A stretch of DNA of 14,409 nt. Origin: Clostridiales bacterium (GTDB taxonomy: Bacteria; Bacillota; Clostridia; Oscillospirales; Acutalibacteraceae). The DNA is taken from NCBI GenBank assembly GCA_019419895.1, contig JAHZIE010000031.1, forward strand, positions 8,255-22,663, read 5' to 3'. The notes beneath the pieces were generated by a model. It was not told the DNA's origin, did no database searches, and saw nothing but the letters and a program-made list of their open reading frames with translations. Shown here piece after piece: positions 13,880 through 14,409 of this stretch (positions within the stretch are counted from its first letter, which is position 1; each line of letters opens with the position of its first letter). Position numbers and translations under genes: made by a program.

Positions 13880-14409
13880 CTACGGTTGAATATAATCAGT
13901 TGTCCTTAGGACAGTGTTGTCTTTTGGACAGTATTGGACAATCATAAATTTGATGGGAATTCCCTGGGAGGAAAACATACGTTCATGCTCTGTTGGAATA
14001 TTATCCTCATATTCCGATTCATAAAGATTTTCGGTGGAATATAGAACCTTCCAGCCGCAGCTTTCCTCTAAATAAGAAAAGGTACAGCGAAACAGATCCA
14101 TATCATCCGTTTTAAAGTGAATCTGCGCCCCCTTTTTTAAAAAGGTTTTATATTTATCGAGTTGCCTGGTATGTGTCAGACGTTTTTTTCGGTGCTTTCC
14201 CTTTGGCCAAGGATTGCAGAAGTTAATATAAATTCTATCAATTTCATCCTCCGGAGATAAAATTTCACAGATTTGTTCAATATTGTAAGCGGTGAGAGCG
14301 GCGTTTTTCACATTATCGTCACCTTTAAATGCGAAAGACAAAGCTCTCCTGGCATACCCCAGCATGTCGCTTTTAATATCCACCGCGATAAAATTAATGT
14401 CAGGATGCT
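13880..14409 (-). CDS. trmB: tRNA (guanine-N7-)-methyltransferase, partial (5' end outside window)
   Basis: TrmB uses S-adenosylmethionine to methylate guanosine 46 in the variable loop of tRNAs. The frame is open to the window edge: the codons before the GTG at 14383 read HPDINFIAV and join the family-typical DIKSDML, so GTG is not the start. About 175 C-terminal residues are present. They include INFCNPWPKGKHRKKRLTH, the strongly conserved catalytic and tRNA-contact segment of the family, and TEHERMFSSQGIPIKFM near the end, matching the usual C-terminal T-x-Y/H-E-x-x-F-x-x-x-G-x-x-I motif. The glycine-rich SAM-binding motif lies upstream, outside the window. The gene runs towards the pyridoxamine kinase operon, with a shared terminator between them. 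Confidence 0.93.
   Translation of the reverse strand, partial: HPDINFIAVDIKSDMLGYARRALSFAFKGDDNVKNAALTAYNIEQICEILSPEDEIDRIYINFCNPWPKGKHRKKRLTHTRQLDKYKTFLKKGAQIHFKTDDMDLFRCTFSYLEESCGWKVLYSTENLYESEYEDNIPTEHERMFSSQGIPIKFMIVQYCPKDNTVLRTTDYIQP

Overview
The window comes from a low-to-moderate G+C Gram-positive bacterium of the Clostridia, most likely a gut-type member of the Lachnospiraceae or a relative. This is inferred from strong AGGAGG-type ribosome sites, extended -10 promoters, the protein families present and a sortase-type cell-wall signal. No rRNA, tRNA, CRISPR array, insertion sequence or phage gene was seen. It looks like an ordinary chromosomal segment with metabolic and accessory genes. 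It is bounded by two genes cut by the window ends.

Left part (1-3060). The C-terminal end of a surface protein (+ strand) carries two degenerate repeats, a QPDTG sorting-like motif and a membrane segment. It converges on a minus-strand GH78 family (alpha-L-rhamnosidase-like) gene. A bidirectional terminator lies between them, and the GH78 gene has its own promoter near 3023-3052.

Centre left (3060-7640). A zinc/manganese-type ABC importer operon reads rightwards: the binding protein znuA with a His-rich loop, the ATPase znuC and the permease znuB, which overlaps znuC by 4 bases. prfB (peptide chain release factor 2) follows from its own promoter. This prfB has no programmed frameshift site. 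A very strong 20-bp hairpin at 7559-7603 separates prfB from the next, convergent gene.

Centre right (7640-10990). Two minus-strand genes follow: a GH94 disaccharide phosphorylase-like protein and, upstream of it, a Cof-type HAD phosphatase. Each has its own promoter signals. The GH94 leader has a concentric pair of inverted repeats that looks like an operator. GH78 and GH94 suggest use of plant or microbial oligosaccharides.

Right part (11000-14409). After a 560-base intergenic region with small-ORF and hairpin candidates, a three-gene + strand operon encodes: an 83-residue protein that looks like a free-standing middle domain of the fatty-acid kinase FakA; a 245-residue protein I do not recognise; and a pyridoxamine/pyridoxal kinase. 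This operon is the least explained part of the window. It is followed by a structured intergenic region, a bidirectional terminator, and the minus-strand trmB gene (tRNA m7G46 methyltransferase), cut by the right end.
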